NCBI GenBank assembly: GCA_964637345.1
Contig: CAZWTD010000003.1
Span: 9,781-73,780, forward strand
Source: CAZWTD01 sp964637345
GTDB lineage: Bacteria; Patescibacteriota; Patescibacteriia; HK-STAS-PATE-3
Length of the DNA: 64,000 nucleotides
Reading direction: 5' to 3'
Both the position numbers and the translations under genes were made by a program. How positions within the stretch are numbered: the stretch's first letter is position 1; each line of letters starts with the position of its first letter. The notes beneath the pieces are model-generated. The model was not told the DNA's origin and did no database searches. It was given only the letters and a program-made list of their open reading frames with translations. Below, in pieces: positions 52,593 to 61,272 of the stretch.

Positions 52593-53387
52593 ATGCCCCT
52601 CGTCTTCTCAGCGATTGTTCCCCATCCTCCGCAGCTCACCCCAGGAGCAAAGCCCGGAACGGTACGCGACATTCGAAAAACTCAGCAGGCTTTTCAGGGG
52701 CTTGAGGAGCATCTGTACGCCGCGAAGCCTGACCTCCTCATTGTCATAAGCCCGCACGGCGATATCCAGCGGCATACCTGGCAGCTTCTTCTCGGAGAAA
52801 CGCTGTCGGGAAACCTTGAGGAATTCGGAAATTTTGCCGAACAGATTCAGGTTCCCGGAAGTATTGGATTCAGCCACCGTGCGAAAGAACGCGCGGAAGA
52901 CCACGGCTTCCCACTTCTTCTCAAGAGCGACTGTCCGCTTGACTATGCCACGACCATTCCGCTTCTTTTGCTCCTCCCCCACCTTCCCGACCTTCGCGTC
53001 GCACCGCTCCTCATTTCAGGCGAAGATGTAAGCTCACACTACGAATTCGGCAAAATGCTTCGGGAAGAAGTATTCGCAACGACTGATCGAATTGCGGTTA
53101 TCGCTTCAGCAAATCTCTCTCATCGACTCACGCGAAATTCACCAAAAGGTTTTCACAAAGCTGGGAAACTCTTTGACGACAAGGTTCGCAGCGCCTTAGC
53201 CTCATCTGACCCGGACGCACTTCTTACGCTTCCGGACGACGTTGTCGAAGATGCGGTTTCCTGCGGGCTTCGCCCAATTGCCCTCCTCCTCGGACTCCAT
53301 TACCGTCGCGCCTTCCGAGCTGACACCCTTTCCTACGAGTACCCTCACGGCATTGGGTATTACACAGCGCTCATCCAGTCGCCCTAA
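52593..53387 (+). CDS. MEMO/LigB-like protein (AmmeMemoRadiSam system B type)
   Basis: 264 residues of the class III extradiol dioxygenase LigB fold. FSAIVPHPPQL near the start, VISPHGDIQ near 51 and IASANLSHRL near 170 hold the conserved His residues of the MEMO/LigB site. DYATTIPLLLLL near 117 is also typical. Its partner A and radical-SAM genes are not in the window. The ATG directly follows the stop of the repeat protein (TAAATG). The substrate is unknown. Confidence 0.78.
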   Translation: MPLVFSAIVPHPPQLTPGAKPGTVRDIRKTQQAFQGLEEHLYAAKPDLLIVISPHGDIQRHTWQLLLGETLSGNLEEFGNFAEQIQVPGSIGFSHRAKERAEDHGFPLLLKSDCPLDYATTIPLLLLLPHLPDLRVAPLLISGEDVSSHYEFGKMLREEVFATTDRIAVIASANLSHRLTRNSPKGFHKAGKLFDDKVRSALASSDPDALLTLPDDVVEDAVSCGLRPIALLLGLHYRRAFRADTLSYEYPHGIGYYTALIQSP

Positions 53388-53397
53388 ACCTGAACCG

Positions 53398-55230
53398 ATG
53401 GAGCGAATTTATGAAATTGCTCCAATCCGAGCGCTCCCGCGACATCGGGATCGTTTTGATTACCTTGGACCAGAAAAGCTCATCCCGGGCTTAGTGCTCG
53501 CTATCCCCTTTCGTGGCAGCCGCACCTTAGGAGTTGTTCTTGGAGAAAAGCAAAAAAGCGAGATTCAGCTCACAAGGTTAAGCAGTCTTGGGCCTAGTAT
53601 CGTGCACGGACAATTAACCGAGAGACAGCTTTCACTCGCCAAATGGATGGCGCAGGAATACCATACGTCTCTGGGTCAGGTGCTCAAAAGCTTTTTGCTG
53701 ACGACAAAAGAACTACCCTCCACTCTCCCGAACGAACGTGATCCATCGGGTCCCAAAAAATCAAAACTGAGCTTTACCGAGTATCTTTACGTCGATCAAA
53801 GAAACCAACTCCTCCTCGCCACCATCAACAAGGACCTTCAACAGAAGCGGCGGGTCATTTGCCTATTCCCGGAACGCAGCGTGCTTGAAAGCTTTTTCAC
53901 AACTCTTCCGTCTCAGTTGAAGCGCTCTTCCGTTGTCATACACGGCTCACTTCCAGGCCCAACACATCGAGCGGCCCGTCAGGCGATTCGTTCCGGGAAC
54001 GCACATCTACTGATCGGAACTACGTCGGCGCTCTTTGAGCCGCTCCCTAAGGGTCCCTGGGTTTTGTATGTCGACGATGAAAGCCATCCCAGCTACAAAC
54101 AGACTGACCGGCAGCCGCATTACCATGTCCGTGATCTCGCGCTGCGTTTCTTCGCTCAGGGCGCTGATCTTCACTTCTACGGACAAACACCCTCGCTTGA
54201 TCTTGTTTCGCTCCTCCGGGCAAATCAGGGGCTCTGGAGACGAATCACCGGTCGCATTCCCGCCATCGAGATTGTCAGCTTTGCCGGCTCGGAACACGGG
54301 TCACTTCTCGGCTTCCAACTCGACCAAGCGCTTCGTGAGGCGCTCTCCCGAACACAGCGCGCCATTTTATACTATAACCGGCGCGGAGGCGAACGGAGTC
54401 TGCACTGCGCTGATTGCAGCTGGATACCTCGATGCCTAAACTGCGACACGCTTCTCCGCAGCGAACACGCCACCTTGCGCTGCCGCTTATGTGGACTTAC
54501 TCAACCAATCCCACAGAGCTGCCCAAACTGCCACAGTGTACGAATCCAGTCGCTGGGCCACGGTGTTCGCCGTCTGGCTGAATCTGTCAAACGAGCTTTC
54601 CCATCGGCTCGAGTCGCTATTGTTGAACAAGGAAGCAAGCCTGATGATACCGCCGACATTCTCATCGGCACCTCGGTTCTTTTCCGCCACAACCTTAGGA
54701 AGGTCTCCCTTTCGGCGATGATTTCCTACGAATCGGAATTTCTTTCGGGCGAGTGGTGGTCAAAGGAACAAGCGAACGCGAACATCCGCCGACTCGCCGG
54801 TTTAACTGCGCCATCTGGCAAAATACTCGTGCAAACCCGTATACTAGACATACTGTCGTCGCGAATACTCACCGACGTGTACAATAGTACGCTACGCCCC
54901 GAACTCCTTGATCGTCAACGTTTCGGTTACCCGCCCTTTGTTGCGTTAGTAAAACTCACACAAAGCGGCGAACCAGCTCGTATGCATGCGGAGGCCAAAG
55001 ATGTCATATCTCGCCTTACCGAAAAGAAAAAAACGGCCCCTTCGCTTCTTTCCATCTCTCCTCCGGTACGCAGCGGACATACCGCAAAAAGAGAAACGAT
55101 TTCCCTGCTTCTTAAATTCCACCAATCTGCATCCTCCGAAGACCGCGAGGCCGTCCTCAAGGATCTCCCCGCTGGGTGGATGGTCGATGTCCGGCCTATC
55201 CGGCTTTCCGACGAACCAAACTTTTCCTAA
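53398..55230 (+). CDS. priA: PriA-like primosomal protein lacking Walker A
   Basis: 610 residues. Overall order follows PriA: 3'-DNA-binding-like N-terminus (1-100), helicase-like region and the zinc domain with eight Cys (337/340, 346/349, 362/365, 375/378), then helicase lobe 2 and the C-terminal domain. Where PriA has GVTGSGKTE, residues 126-146 here read FTEYLYVDQRNQLLLATINKD, without Gly loop or Lys. The DEEH box is DDESH (226-230). It is probably not an active ATPase, as also inferred for actinobacterial PriA. The upstream in-frame start at 53242 is rejected. def and fmt follow, as in many bacteria. Confidence 0.85.
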   Translation: MERIYEIAPIRALPRHRDRFDYLGPEKLIPGLVLAIPFRGSRTLGVVLGEKQKSEIQLTRLSSLGPSIVHGQLTERQLSLAKWMAQEYHTSLGQVLKSFLLTTKELPSTLPNERDPSGPKKSKLSFTEYLYVDQRNQLLLATINKDLQQKRRVICLFPERSVLESFFTTLPSQLKRSSVVIHGSLPGPTHRAARQAIRSGNAHLLIGTTSALFEPLPKGPWVLYVDDESHPSYKQTDRQPHYHVRDLALRFFAQGADLHFYGQTPSLDLVSLLRANQGLWRRITGRIPAIEIVSFAGSEHGSLLGFQLDQALREALSRTQRAILYYNRRGGERSLHCADCSWIPRCLNCDTLLRSEHATLRCRLCGLTQPIPQSCPNCHSVRIQSLGHGVRRLAESVKRAFPSARVAIVEQGSKPDDTADILIGTSVLFRHNLRKVSLSAMISYESEFLSGEWWSKEQANANIRRLAGLTAPSGKILVQTRILDILSSRILTDVYNSTLRPELLDRQRFGYPPFVALVKLTQSGEPARMHAEAKDVISRLTEKKKTAPSLLSISPPVRSGHTAKRETISLLLKFHQSASSEDREAVLKDLPAGWMVDVRPIRLSDEPNFS

Positions 55231-55250
55231 GACGCGCCTTCCCGTATACT
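55222..55250 (+). promoter_or_regulatory. Probable leaderless promoter of def-fmt
   Basis: TATACT (55245-55250) lies six bases before the def ATG. The -35 is poor (TTTTCC at 55222-55227, 17 bases upstream), and there is no TG extension. Support rests on the -10 and its repeated spacing to ATG in this window. Confidence 0.4.
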
Positions 55251-55256
55251 TCAGGC

Positions 55257-55754
55257 ATGCCAAGCCGACCTGTCACGCAATATACCGTACCAAGCATTCG
55301 CGCCGCCTCAGCTGAAGTTCCGCTTGAGGAGTTGCGTGCCGGAAAGCTTGGAAAGCTTCTTCGCGACATGCTCGAAACCATGCGGAAGGAAAATGGCGTT
55401 GGGATTGCTGCCCCGCAAATCGGCGTGAATCGCCGCGTGATTATCGTCGACTTGCCCGAGGGTCCGTTGTCCATTATTAACCCTGTACTCTCGAAACACT
55501 CTCTGAAGCGAGAAACGCTCGAGGAGGGCTGTCTTTCCGTAAAGGGGGTGTTCGGGCCAGTCCAGCGCCACTCCTCGGTTCACGTGACCGGTTATACTGA
55601 CACCGGAGAACACTTTGCTATGACCGCGAAAGGCTTTGCTGCTCGAATTTTCCAGCACGAAGTAGACCACCTGAACGGCACGCTTTTTATCGACCGCGCG
55701 CAACGGATCTCCCAGGGTGCCATTGACCTACCACGATGGAAACGCAGCGTGTAG
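55257..55754 (+). CDS. def: Peptide deformylase
   Basis: 165-residue metalloenzyme that removes the formyl group from new proteins. All three motifs are present: GVGIAAPQIG (motif 1), EEGCLSV (Cys ligand) and FQHEVDHLNG (HExxH). An in-frame start at 55176 lies within priA; the ATG at 55257 gives the usual length. It overlaps fmt by 19 bases. Confidence 0.95.
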   Translation: MPSRPVTQYTVPSIRAASAEVPLEELRAGKLGKLLRDMLETMRKENGVGIAAPQIGVNRRVIIVDLPEGPLSIINPVLSKHSLKRETLEEGCLSVKGVFGPVQRHSSVHVTGYTDTGEHFAMTAKGFAARIFQHEVDHLNGTLFIDRAQRISQGAIDLPRWKRSV

Positions 55755-56719
55755 TCTTTTTTGGATCTGGCAACTTTGGACAGTCGATACTCCAGGGCTT
55801 ACTCACCATCCCGGGCCTTAGCGTTGTCGGGGTTGTTTCCGGTCCAGATCGAATCCAGGGCCGGGGCTTACAGCTATCAACAGATCCGGTCGCTGCGCTG
55901 GCTCAATCAACGAGCATTCCTATCTGGCAGACCGATCGGATTACCGATGCACTGCAAGGGTCACTTAGATCCCTAAGTCCCGACGCAGCAGTTCTCGCAT
56001 CGTTCGGATTGATGATTCCATCTGAGCTTTTGCGCCTGCCCCGGCTCGGTTTTGTGAACGTTCACCCGTCCCTTCTTCCCGCCTACCGCGGAGCCTCGCC
56101 GATTGCCGGGGCCCTTCTTGACGGACAAAGCGAAACAGGCTCGACCCTCATTGTCATGACCCCAGGACTCGATGATGGACCGATTATCGCCCAGGAATCC
56201 GTCTCAATACCTCATGGAATGCACCGGCCCGACCTAGAGCGCGTATTGATTGACGTTTCGGTAGGCCTGCTGCGGACCTCCTTGCTCCCCTATTTAGCAG
56301 GACGCATAACGCCGGTCCCCCAAGCTGATCCGAGGGGGCAACGACCTACGCGACGACTATCGAAAGAGCAGGGTCGGATTCACTGGACAAAAGATGCTGA
56401 GAGCATCGTACGCGAAATTCGCGCCTTCGACCCTTGGCCAGGCTCCTGGACAACCTGGAATGGAGAAATGCTCAAAATCCTCGACGCCCGGCCTACACCT
56501 ACACAGCCCGGAGCCCCTGGAACGGTTCTCACAACGCCAAATGACCCAATGAGTGTTGTTTGTGGGAGTGGGTCAATCGGCATTCTCCGACTTCAGCGAA
56601 GCGGCCGAAAACCACTCAATGCGAAAGATTTTCTCCACGGCTCTCCGGGGATACTTGGCTCGCAGCTTGGGACCGAATTTTCTTCGTCGTCCAAAAACCA
56701 AGATATCGTCCGGTCATAA
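55736..56719 (+). CDS. fmt: Methionyl-tRNA formyltransferase
   Basis: 327 residues. The formyltransferase core has GSGNFGQSIL at the start, NVHPSLLPAYRGASPI near 101 (catalytic Asn and His) and LDDGPIIAQ near 139 (Asp). The C-terminal tRNA-binding domain covers about 200-310 (RIHWTKDAESIVREIRAFDPWPGSW). The last 15 residues go beyond the usual end. Its 3' end overlaps the convergent glycosyltransferase gene by 104 bases. Confidence 0.94.
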   Translation: METQRVVFFGSGNFGQSILQGLLTIPGLSVVGVVSGPDRIQGRGLQLSTDPVAALAQSTSIPIWQTDRITDALQGSLRSLSPDAAVLASFGLMIPSELLRLPRLGFVNVHPSLLPAYRGASPIAGALLDGQSETGSTLIVMTPGLDDGPIIAQESVSIPHGMHRPDLERVLIDVSVGLLRTSLLPYLAGRITPVPQADPRGQRPTRRLSKEQGRIHWTKDAESIVREIRAFDPWPGSWTTWNGEMLKILDARPTPTQPGAPGTVLTTPNDPMSVVCGSGSIGILRLQRSGRKPLNAKDFLHGSPGILGSQLGTEFSSSSKNQDIVRS

Positions 56720-58244
56720 GACGAGTCTGAGCCTCAATAGCTGGGATGGATCCGAACGCGATCATCGTGATCGGAAATAAAAGCCACTGCAATACCATAG
56801 TGAACATTTTCCCCAAGCCGGTTGACTTTGGGCGGGTTGGCAAGATGATAAGCCCCATGATCGCGCTTGCAAAAAGCCCGACCAGCGAAAGGGTCATGAG
56901 CGTTTGCAGAATAGTTGGGGCAGACTGATAGAGGGCAGAAAGCTTTTCCTGCTCAGAAGCCATGGCCAGCGGAATATAGCCAAGGAGGTAAATGAGTATT
57001 GGCGCAGTCGCCCACGAATACTCCCCTTCGAGCTGATTCCAGACATAACGAAATTTTGCGCTCCAAGGAATTTTTGGGTTGCGTCGGAAATTCCAAACCA
57101 TGTACGGAAAATTCTCCGCGCCGTAGGCCCAACGCCGAATTTGTTTGTACTGATGAACAATGGTTTCCCATACCGTCCGCCCTTGGACCGTATCCATCGA
57201 AACCGGGAGATAAATCGGCGTTACCGTATAGTCGCCGTCGTAAGTTAAATAGCACTGGATAAAAATTCTCGAGTCCTCCGTTACAATATCGCTCTGCCAA
57301 AAACCGACGTCAACAAGTGCCTGAAAGCTCATGCTGTGCGACGAAAACGTAAACATGCGTTCCGTGCGGATGGTTTCCGATAAGAGCCAAAACGTGGTAC
57401 TGTTTGCCACAACTCGCGTGAAGGGCGGCGCGTCCCAGACGTTATTCAAAAACAGCGGAATGGGCTGATAGCTTGAGCGTGTCGGCTTTGGGTTTGTTAC
57501 ATACGCATGACTTAAGCACGCGAAATATTGTGGGTGAACACAGGAGTCAATATCAAAACTCGAAACGATGACCGTGTCGTAGGGAATCCCTTGGGCATCA
57601 ATCCATTCCTTCGCCTTGCGTCCGGCCCAGGCGATGTTTGAGCCTTTGCCGGCCATTTCGCCCGGCAAATCAGCCGGATGCTCTGTAACCATCCAATGAC
57701 CAAAGCGTGATCCGAATTCTTGGCTCATTTGCTCCGCGAGGCGCCGCCCGGTTTCCCCGTCTCGCTCTTCAATTGCCAACACGACTATGAGGCGGTCGAG
57801 CGGAATCGTCACCTGCGATAAATATCGAAGCGTCGTTCGAACGACATCCGGATCATCGAGGTGGGTCGGGAGAACAACAAGGTGCCGAAGCGCCTGAAAC
57901 CGCTCGACAAGCTCGGGTGTTTGACAGCGGGCCAACCAATCAACTCGTAAGGCCCTTCGAAAACGCGTAAAAGCAATAAGAACAAAGGTAAGCAAGTAGG
58001 TAATTCGCACTAACCAAAGAAAATCAAAAACGATAATAAAAAGAATGGCCCAAAGCGGCTTTACAACAGTGAGAAGTATAGCTAGGCCGAAGGTCGACCA
58101 GATGAGGATACCCGGGATCCGCTCCAAGCGCCGGTAGGCGCGAATTTCTTGGTGTTGATACCCTGCTTGATTTTGCTCTGAACGTTTTCCGGAACGTCCA
58201 AAGAGGCCCCCGATCTGACGCCATGGTACGGTCGGCTTGGTCAT
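56616..58244 (-). CDS. Membrane glycosyltransferase family 2 (cellulose-synthase-like)
   Basis: 542 residues: two N-terminal membrane helices (about 47-95), a cytoplasmic GT-A domain and three or four C-terminal helices (about 405-505). SFDIDS near 233 is the DxD motif, TEDSRIF near 335 the TED-type motif and QIRRWAYGAE near 380 the Q(x)xRW-type motif. The domain order matches processive BcsA/CESA-like synthases, but a PilZ domain is absent. It ends a minus-strand operon after aldolase and PfkB kinase. Product unknown. Confidence 0.82.
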   Translation of the reverse strand: MTKPTVPWRQIGGLFGRSGKRSEQNQAGYQHQEIRAYRRLERIPGILIWSTFGLAILLTVVKPLWAILFIIVFDFLWLVRITYLLTFVLIAFTRFRRALRVDWLARCQTPELVERFQALRHLVVLPTHLDDPDVVRTTLRYLSQVTIPLDRLIVVLAIEERDGETGRRLAEQMSQEFGSRFGHWMVTEHPADLPGEMAGKGSNIAWAGRKAKEWIDAQGIPYDTVIVSSFDIDSCVHPQYFACLSHAYVTNPKPTRSSYQPIPLFLNNVWDAPPFTRVVANSTTFWLLSETIRTERMFTFSSHSMSFQALVDVGFWQSDIVTEDSRIFIQCYLTYDGDYTVTPIYLPVSMDTVQGRTVWETIVHQYKQIRRWAYGAENFPYMVWNFRRNPKIPWSAKFRYVWNQLEGEYSWATAPILIYLLGYIPLAMASEQEKLSALYQSAPTILQTLMTLSLVGLFASAIMGLIILPTRPKSTGLGKMFTMVLQWLLFPITMIAFGSIPAIEAQTRLMTGRYLGFWTTKKIRSQAASQVSPESRGENLSH

Positions 58245-58247
58245 ACG

Positions 58248-59237
58248 CTAGTTGGGAAATGGAGTGCTGACTAATCGAACCGAAGGCTTCGTTGGAATCG
58301 CTCGGAGAATACCGGTTTTGGCGCCAATCGAACCGATGACTGATTCGGCGTTCAGTGTAGCAACTTTTAATGCATATCCCATCTCAGGCTTACGAAGATA
58401 CGCAGCGACAAAACCAGATCCGAAAGCGTCGCCAGCCCCGGTGGTATCAATAACGCGAACTGGCCGCGACACAGTACGATACCGTCGCTCATTATCGCAC
58501 ACGATCGCGCCTTTCGGGCCGTTCGTTATGACGACAATTCCGGGTAGCGAGAAGCATAAATCACGGAATCCGGCTTCTGACTTACTTGCCGGAAGGCCGG
58601 CGAGTTGCATTGCTTCAGTAGCATTCAACAACAGCACGTCAACATGCTGTAAAATTGGCGCAAGCTGCTTCCGGCCGTGAGCTAGCTCTGCGGCCCCGGG
58701 GTTAAAGGCGATCTTTGCGCCTCGCTTCTTTCCAACCTCAACCAAACGGCGTAGAACGCGAATATTTCCGGCTAAGGATGTAATGTAAAACCATCGGGCC
58801 TGAAGCCGCTCCCAGGGAATATGACGATCGGTAAGGTGGGCAGACGCCCCGCGATAGACGAGCACAACGCGTTCACCAGAGGGTGCGAGGAGAATAACGG
58901 AGTAAGCCGTTCTCACACGAGCGTCGCGACTCACGAGTCTAGTGCTCACTCCTTCAGATTCGAGAAGACGAAGAATCTCTTTTCCGCGAACGTCGTACTC
59001 GCCGATTCTTCCGACAAATGCTGTTGAGTACCCAAAACGGGCAAAAGTAACAGCACTGTTTGTCCCTCCGCCTCCGGTGTCAAAAAGAATTCCTGAGATC
59101 TCAATTTTTGCGCCTAAGGGAAATGCGGGAAGAATATTTTGCTTCCGGTGTGTTTCATTTAGCCGAAAAGCTTCGCTCTCAAGAAAAACATCTCGTGTCG
59201 CATTTCCAAAGGTGATGACATCGTAGCGTGTTGCCAT
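58248..59237 (-). CDS. PfkB/ribokinase-family carbohydrate kinase
   Basis: 329 residues. GGGGTNSAVTFARFG near 47 is the substrate-side motif, and DTTGAGDAFGSGFVAAYLRK near 270 is the PfkB signature with the catalytic Asp. The substrate cannot be read from sequence. The aldolase gene directly upstream makes a sugar phosphate a reasonable guess. The ATG at 59237, one base after the aldolase stop with GGAAGG upstream, is chosen over a TTG at 59261. Confidence 0.88.
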   Translation of the reverse strand: MATRYDVITFGNATRDVFLESEAFRLNETHRKQNILPAFPLGAKIEISGILFDTGGGGTNSAVTFARFGYSTAFVGRIGEYDVRGKEILRLLESEGVSTRLVSRDARVRTAYSVILLAPSGERVVLVYRGASAHLTDRHIPWERLQARWFYITSLAGNIRVLRRLVEVGKKRGAKIAFNPGAAELAHGRKQLAPILQHVDVLLLNATEAMQLAGLPASKSEAGFRDLCFSLPGIVVITNGPKGAIVCDNERRYRTVSRPVRVIDTTGAGDAFGSGFVAAYLRKPEMGYALKVATLNAESVIGSIGAKTGILRAIPTKPSVRLVSTPFPN

Positions 59238-59238
59238 A

Positions 59239-60114
59239 TTACGCCTTCCCAGCGCTTCCAAATATTCGAATCTTCGCCTCTACGACGCGTTCAACAGAGC
59301 GAATAGCCTTTGGGAAATACTCGTACGGCACAATCGCCTGGGGATCTCGTAGGGCCTGACGCAATCCTCCAGCCAAGGCCTGACGAAGCTCAGTATTCAC
59401 ATTCACCTTCGTAATTCCATTCTGTATCGCAGCGCGAATGAGTTGCGCGGGAATTCCCGAACCTCCGTGAAGGGAGAGAAAGGCGGACGTTTGTGCCCGA
59501 ATGTCTGCAATGCGCTTGGGTTGTATTTGCTTTTTTCCTTTATAAAGACCGTGCGCTTCGCCGACCGAAACCGCCAAGGTATCAATCCCGGTGTCTGCAA
59601 CAAAATGACGGGCAACAATCGGGTCGGTAAATGAGCTGGGGTCGAGTTCAAGCGTCTGACCATGGAGGGTAGAATTTCCAGCAATATGTTCGCGCTCCCC
59701 TTCAACAAGAATGCCGTGCGCGTGAGCCAACGGAACGACCTTTTTCAAATTTCTCGCATTGTGTGCCGGAGACAAAAGAGAACCGTCGTAGTGGACAATA
59801 TCAAACCCAGCCCGAATCGCCGACCGGACAATTGTTAAGTCGCGCGCGTGATCAAGATTTAAGAGTACTGTAGCCTGATAATGAGCCTCGAGACTTCGCA
59901 CAATCGCCACTAGGGTTTCAACACCAAAATAGCTAGTTTCGCCCGGGGACGTTTCGAGAATAACCGGAGAGCGAAGTCGATGAGCGACGCCGACAATAGC
60001 CTTCATTGTTTCAAAGCTTCCGGCGTTAAAAGCGCCGACGGCATACCGGCCCTTTCGAGCTTTTTCGAATACACTTCTCGCGCGGGACAAACGACGCATT
60101 GAGACGTAGAACAT
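59239..60114 (-). CDS. Class II fructose-bisphosphate aldolase-like
   Basis: 291 residues of the zinc-dependent ketose-bisphosphate aldolase family. YAVGAFNAGSFE near 24, LLNLDHARD near 84 (catalytic Asp and His ligand), EGEREHIAG near 137, SVGEAHGLYKG near 183 (His ligand) and LHGGSGIP near 214 (His ligand) with KVNVNTELR later are all present. It could act on fructose- or tagatose-bisphosphate. A second in-frame ATG at 60099 fits the family start equally well. Confidence 0.9.
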   Translation of the reverse strand: MFYVSMRRLSRARSVFEKARKGRYAVGAFNAGSFETMKAIVGVAHRLRSPVILETSPGETSYFGVETLVAIVRSLEAHYQATVLLNLDHARDLTIVRSAIRAGFDIVHYDGSLLSPAHNARNLKKVVPLAHAHGILVEGEREHIAGNSTLHGQTLELDPSSFTDPIVARHFVADTGIDTLAVSVGEAHGLYKGKKQIQPKRIADIRAQTSAFLSLHGGSGIPAQLIRAAIQNGITKVNVNTELRQALAGGLRQALRDPQAIVPYEYFPKAIRSVERVVEAKIRIFGSAGKA

Positions 60115-60129
60115 TAAAAAGGCACCTAC

Positions 60130-60157
60130 AGTATACCACGCTGGCTAGCTCAGCCAA
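60130..60157 (-). promoter_or_regulatory. Promoter of the aldolase-PfkB-GT2 operon
   Basis: On the minus strand TTGGCT (60157-60152), 16 bases and TATACT (60135-60130), with TGG before the -10. The -35 lies in the last codons of the SufT-like gene. The start would be near 60123, about nine bases before the first ATG. Confidence 0.65.
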
Positions 60158-60482
60158 GCGCGTACGCGGCGCGTAAATCCGGGTCCATCATTTCCGACTG
60201 CCAGGGCGGATCAAAGGAAAACCGAACCTGAATTGCCTGATGCGTAATAACGGGACGAAGGCTCTGCTCAACTCGCTCAACAAAATACTCGCTCAACGGA
60301 CAGCCGGGGTAGGTCAAGGTCATCGTTACGATAAACGTCCCGTCGGTCTCAGTAAGATTATATACAAGACCAAGGCTGACAATATCCGCTCCTAGCTCCG
60401 GATCCTCGACGGTACGAAGCGCATCAATAACCTGCCGAAATTCCGAACTACCGTACCCAGCTAATACTTTGTTCGAGGTCAT
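60150..60482 (-). CDS. SufT/MIP18-family (DUF59) protein
   Basis: 110 residues. IDALRTVEDPELGADIVSLGLVYNL and TLTYPGCPLSEYF, with the conserved Cys, are the hallmark of the PaaD/SufT/MIP18 family involved in iron-sulfur cluster maturation. A long in-frame extension to 60746 lies within the previous gene and lacks domain sense; the ATG at 60482 gives the family length. It overlaps the upstream membrane protein gene by 35 bases. No other suf genes are visible. Confidence 0.85.
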   Translation of the reverse strand: MTSNKVLAGYGSSEFRQVIDALRTVEDPELGADIVSLGLVYNLTETDGTFIVTMTLTYPGCPLSEYFVERVEQSLRPVITHQAIQVRFSFDPPWQSEMMDPDLRAAYALG

Positions 60483-61272
60483 GGAAAAACATCCAAGAAT
60501 TATCAAGAATTCGGCAAGACCACTGCGTGAACTGGGTTGAACTGGGGAGAGCTGGGTACGGAGGGGTACAAACCAGGGGTCCGCCAGGCGTACGCAGCTC
60601 CGTCCCGTTGGCGGAAAAAACTTCAGTCCCGGCTGCGCCTGAGAGCGTATAGTAGCGTCCTGATGGGTTGACTTGCGAACGCAGTATATATACCTCAGTT
60701 TCACTCTCGAGCTTCGATCCAGCCTGGCGAACAAGCTGGTCAACAACCTGATCTCGAACCGGATAAATTGAGGACATCATAAAGGTCAAGCCGACCCAAG
60801 CAAGTAACGCTATCACGATATACAAGCACGAGACGAGTAGGGAGCGGGCAAAAAACACGGGCTGATCGTCTGGAAGCGGCTGGCTGCGAACCACGAGAAT
60901 CCAGGCGAGGACAAAAAGTAAGGTTCCCCCAACCTGCGCCACCCAAGGCTGAAGCACGTGATACGGTAAGACAAAAAGAAGACCAAGTCCAAGTACGATA
61001 GCCGTTGCGATAAAATGCGGACGGCCTACGATTCGGCCGTACCAACACAAACTCAAAAAGGCCATGAAGGCAAGTCCCGTCACAACCCAACCTAGGACCT
61101 CTTGTTGGAGAAGGTTCCCAAGTGAGGCTGCCAGCCAACTAAGACCAGACAGGGTGACGAGAAAAAGTACTGTGTGTTTTTTCCGAAGTAAACCGAGAAG
61201 CCGCAGCTCATCTTCAGTCAGTTGACCTGGAGCATTTTTACCTGAAGGAATAATGCGGACAACGGCACTCAT
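60448..61272 (-). CDS. Membrane protein of unknown function
   Basis: 274 residues. Not recognised. A short cytoplasmic N-terminus (TEDELRLLGLLRKKHT) is followed by five to six hydrophobic segments (about 34-180) and an outer C-terminal part of about 95 residues with two Cys (CTPPYPAL..., SCRILD). Its ATG overlaps the previous stop as TAATG. Confidence 0.65.
   Translation of the reverse strand: MSAVVRIIPSGKNAPGQLTEDELRLLGLLRKKHTVLFLVTLSGLSWLAASLGNLLQQEVLGWVVTGLAFMAFLSLCWYGRIVGRPHFIATAIVLGLGLLFVLPYHVLQPWVAQVGGTLLFVLAWILVVRSQPLPDDQPVFFARSLLVSCLYIVIALLAWVGLTFMMSSIYPVRDQVVDQLVRQAGSKLESETEVYILRSQVNPSGRYYTLSGAAGTEVFSANGTELRTPGGPLVCTPPYPALPSSTQFTQWSCRILDNSWMFFHDLEQSISWVR

Noticed and set aside
60483..60746. 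N-terminal extension of the SufT-like protein
   Set aside because: It overlaps the membrane protein gene and adds no recognisable domain.
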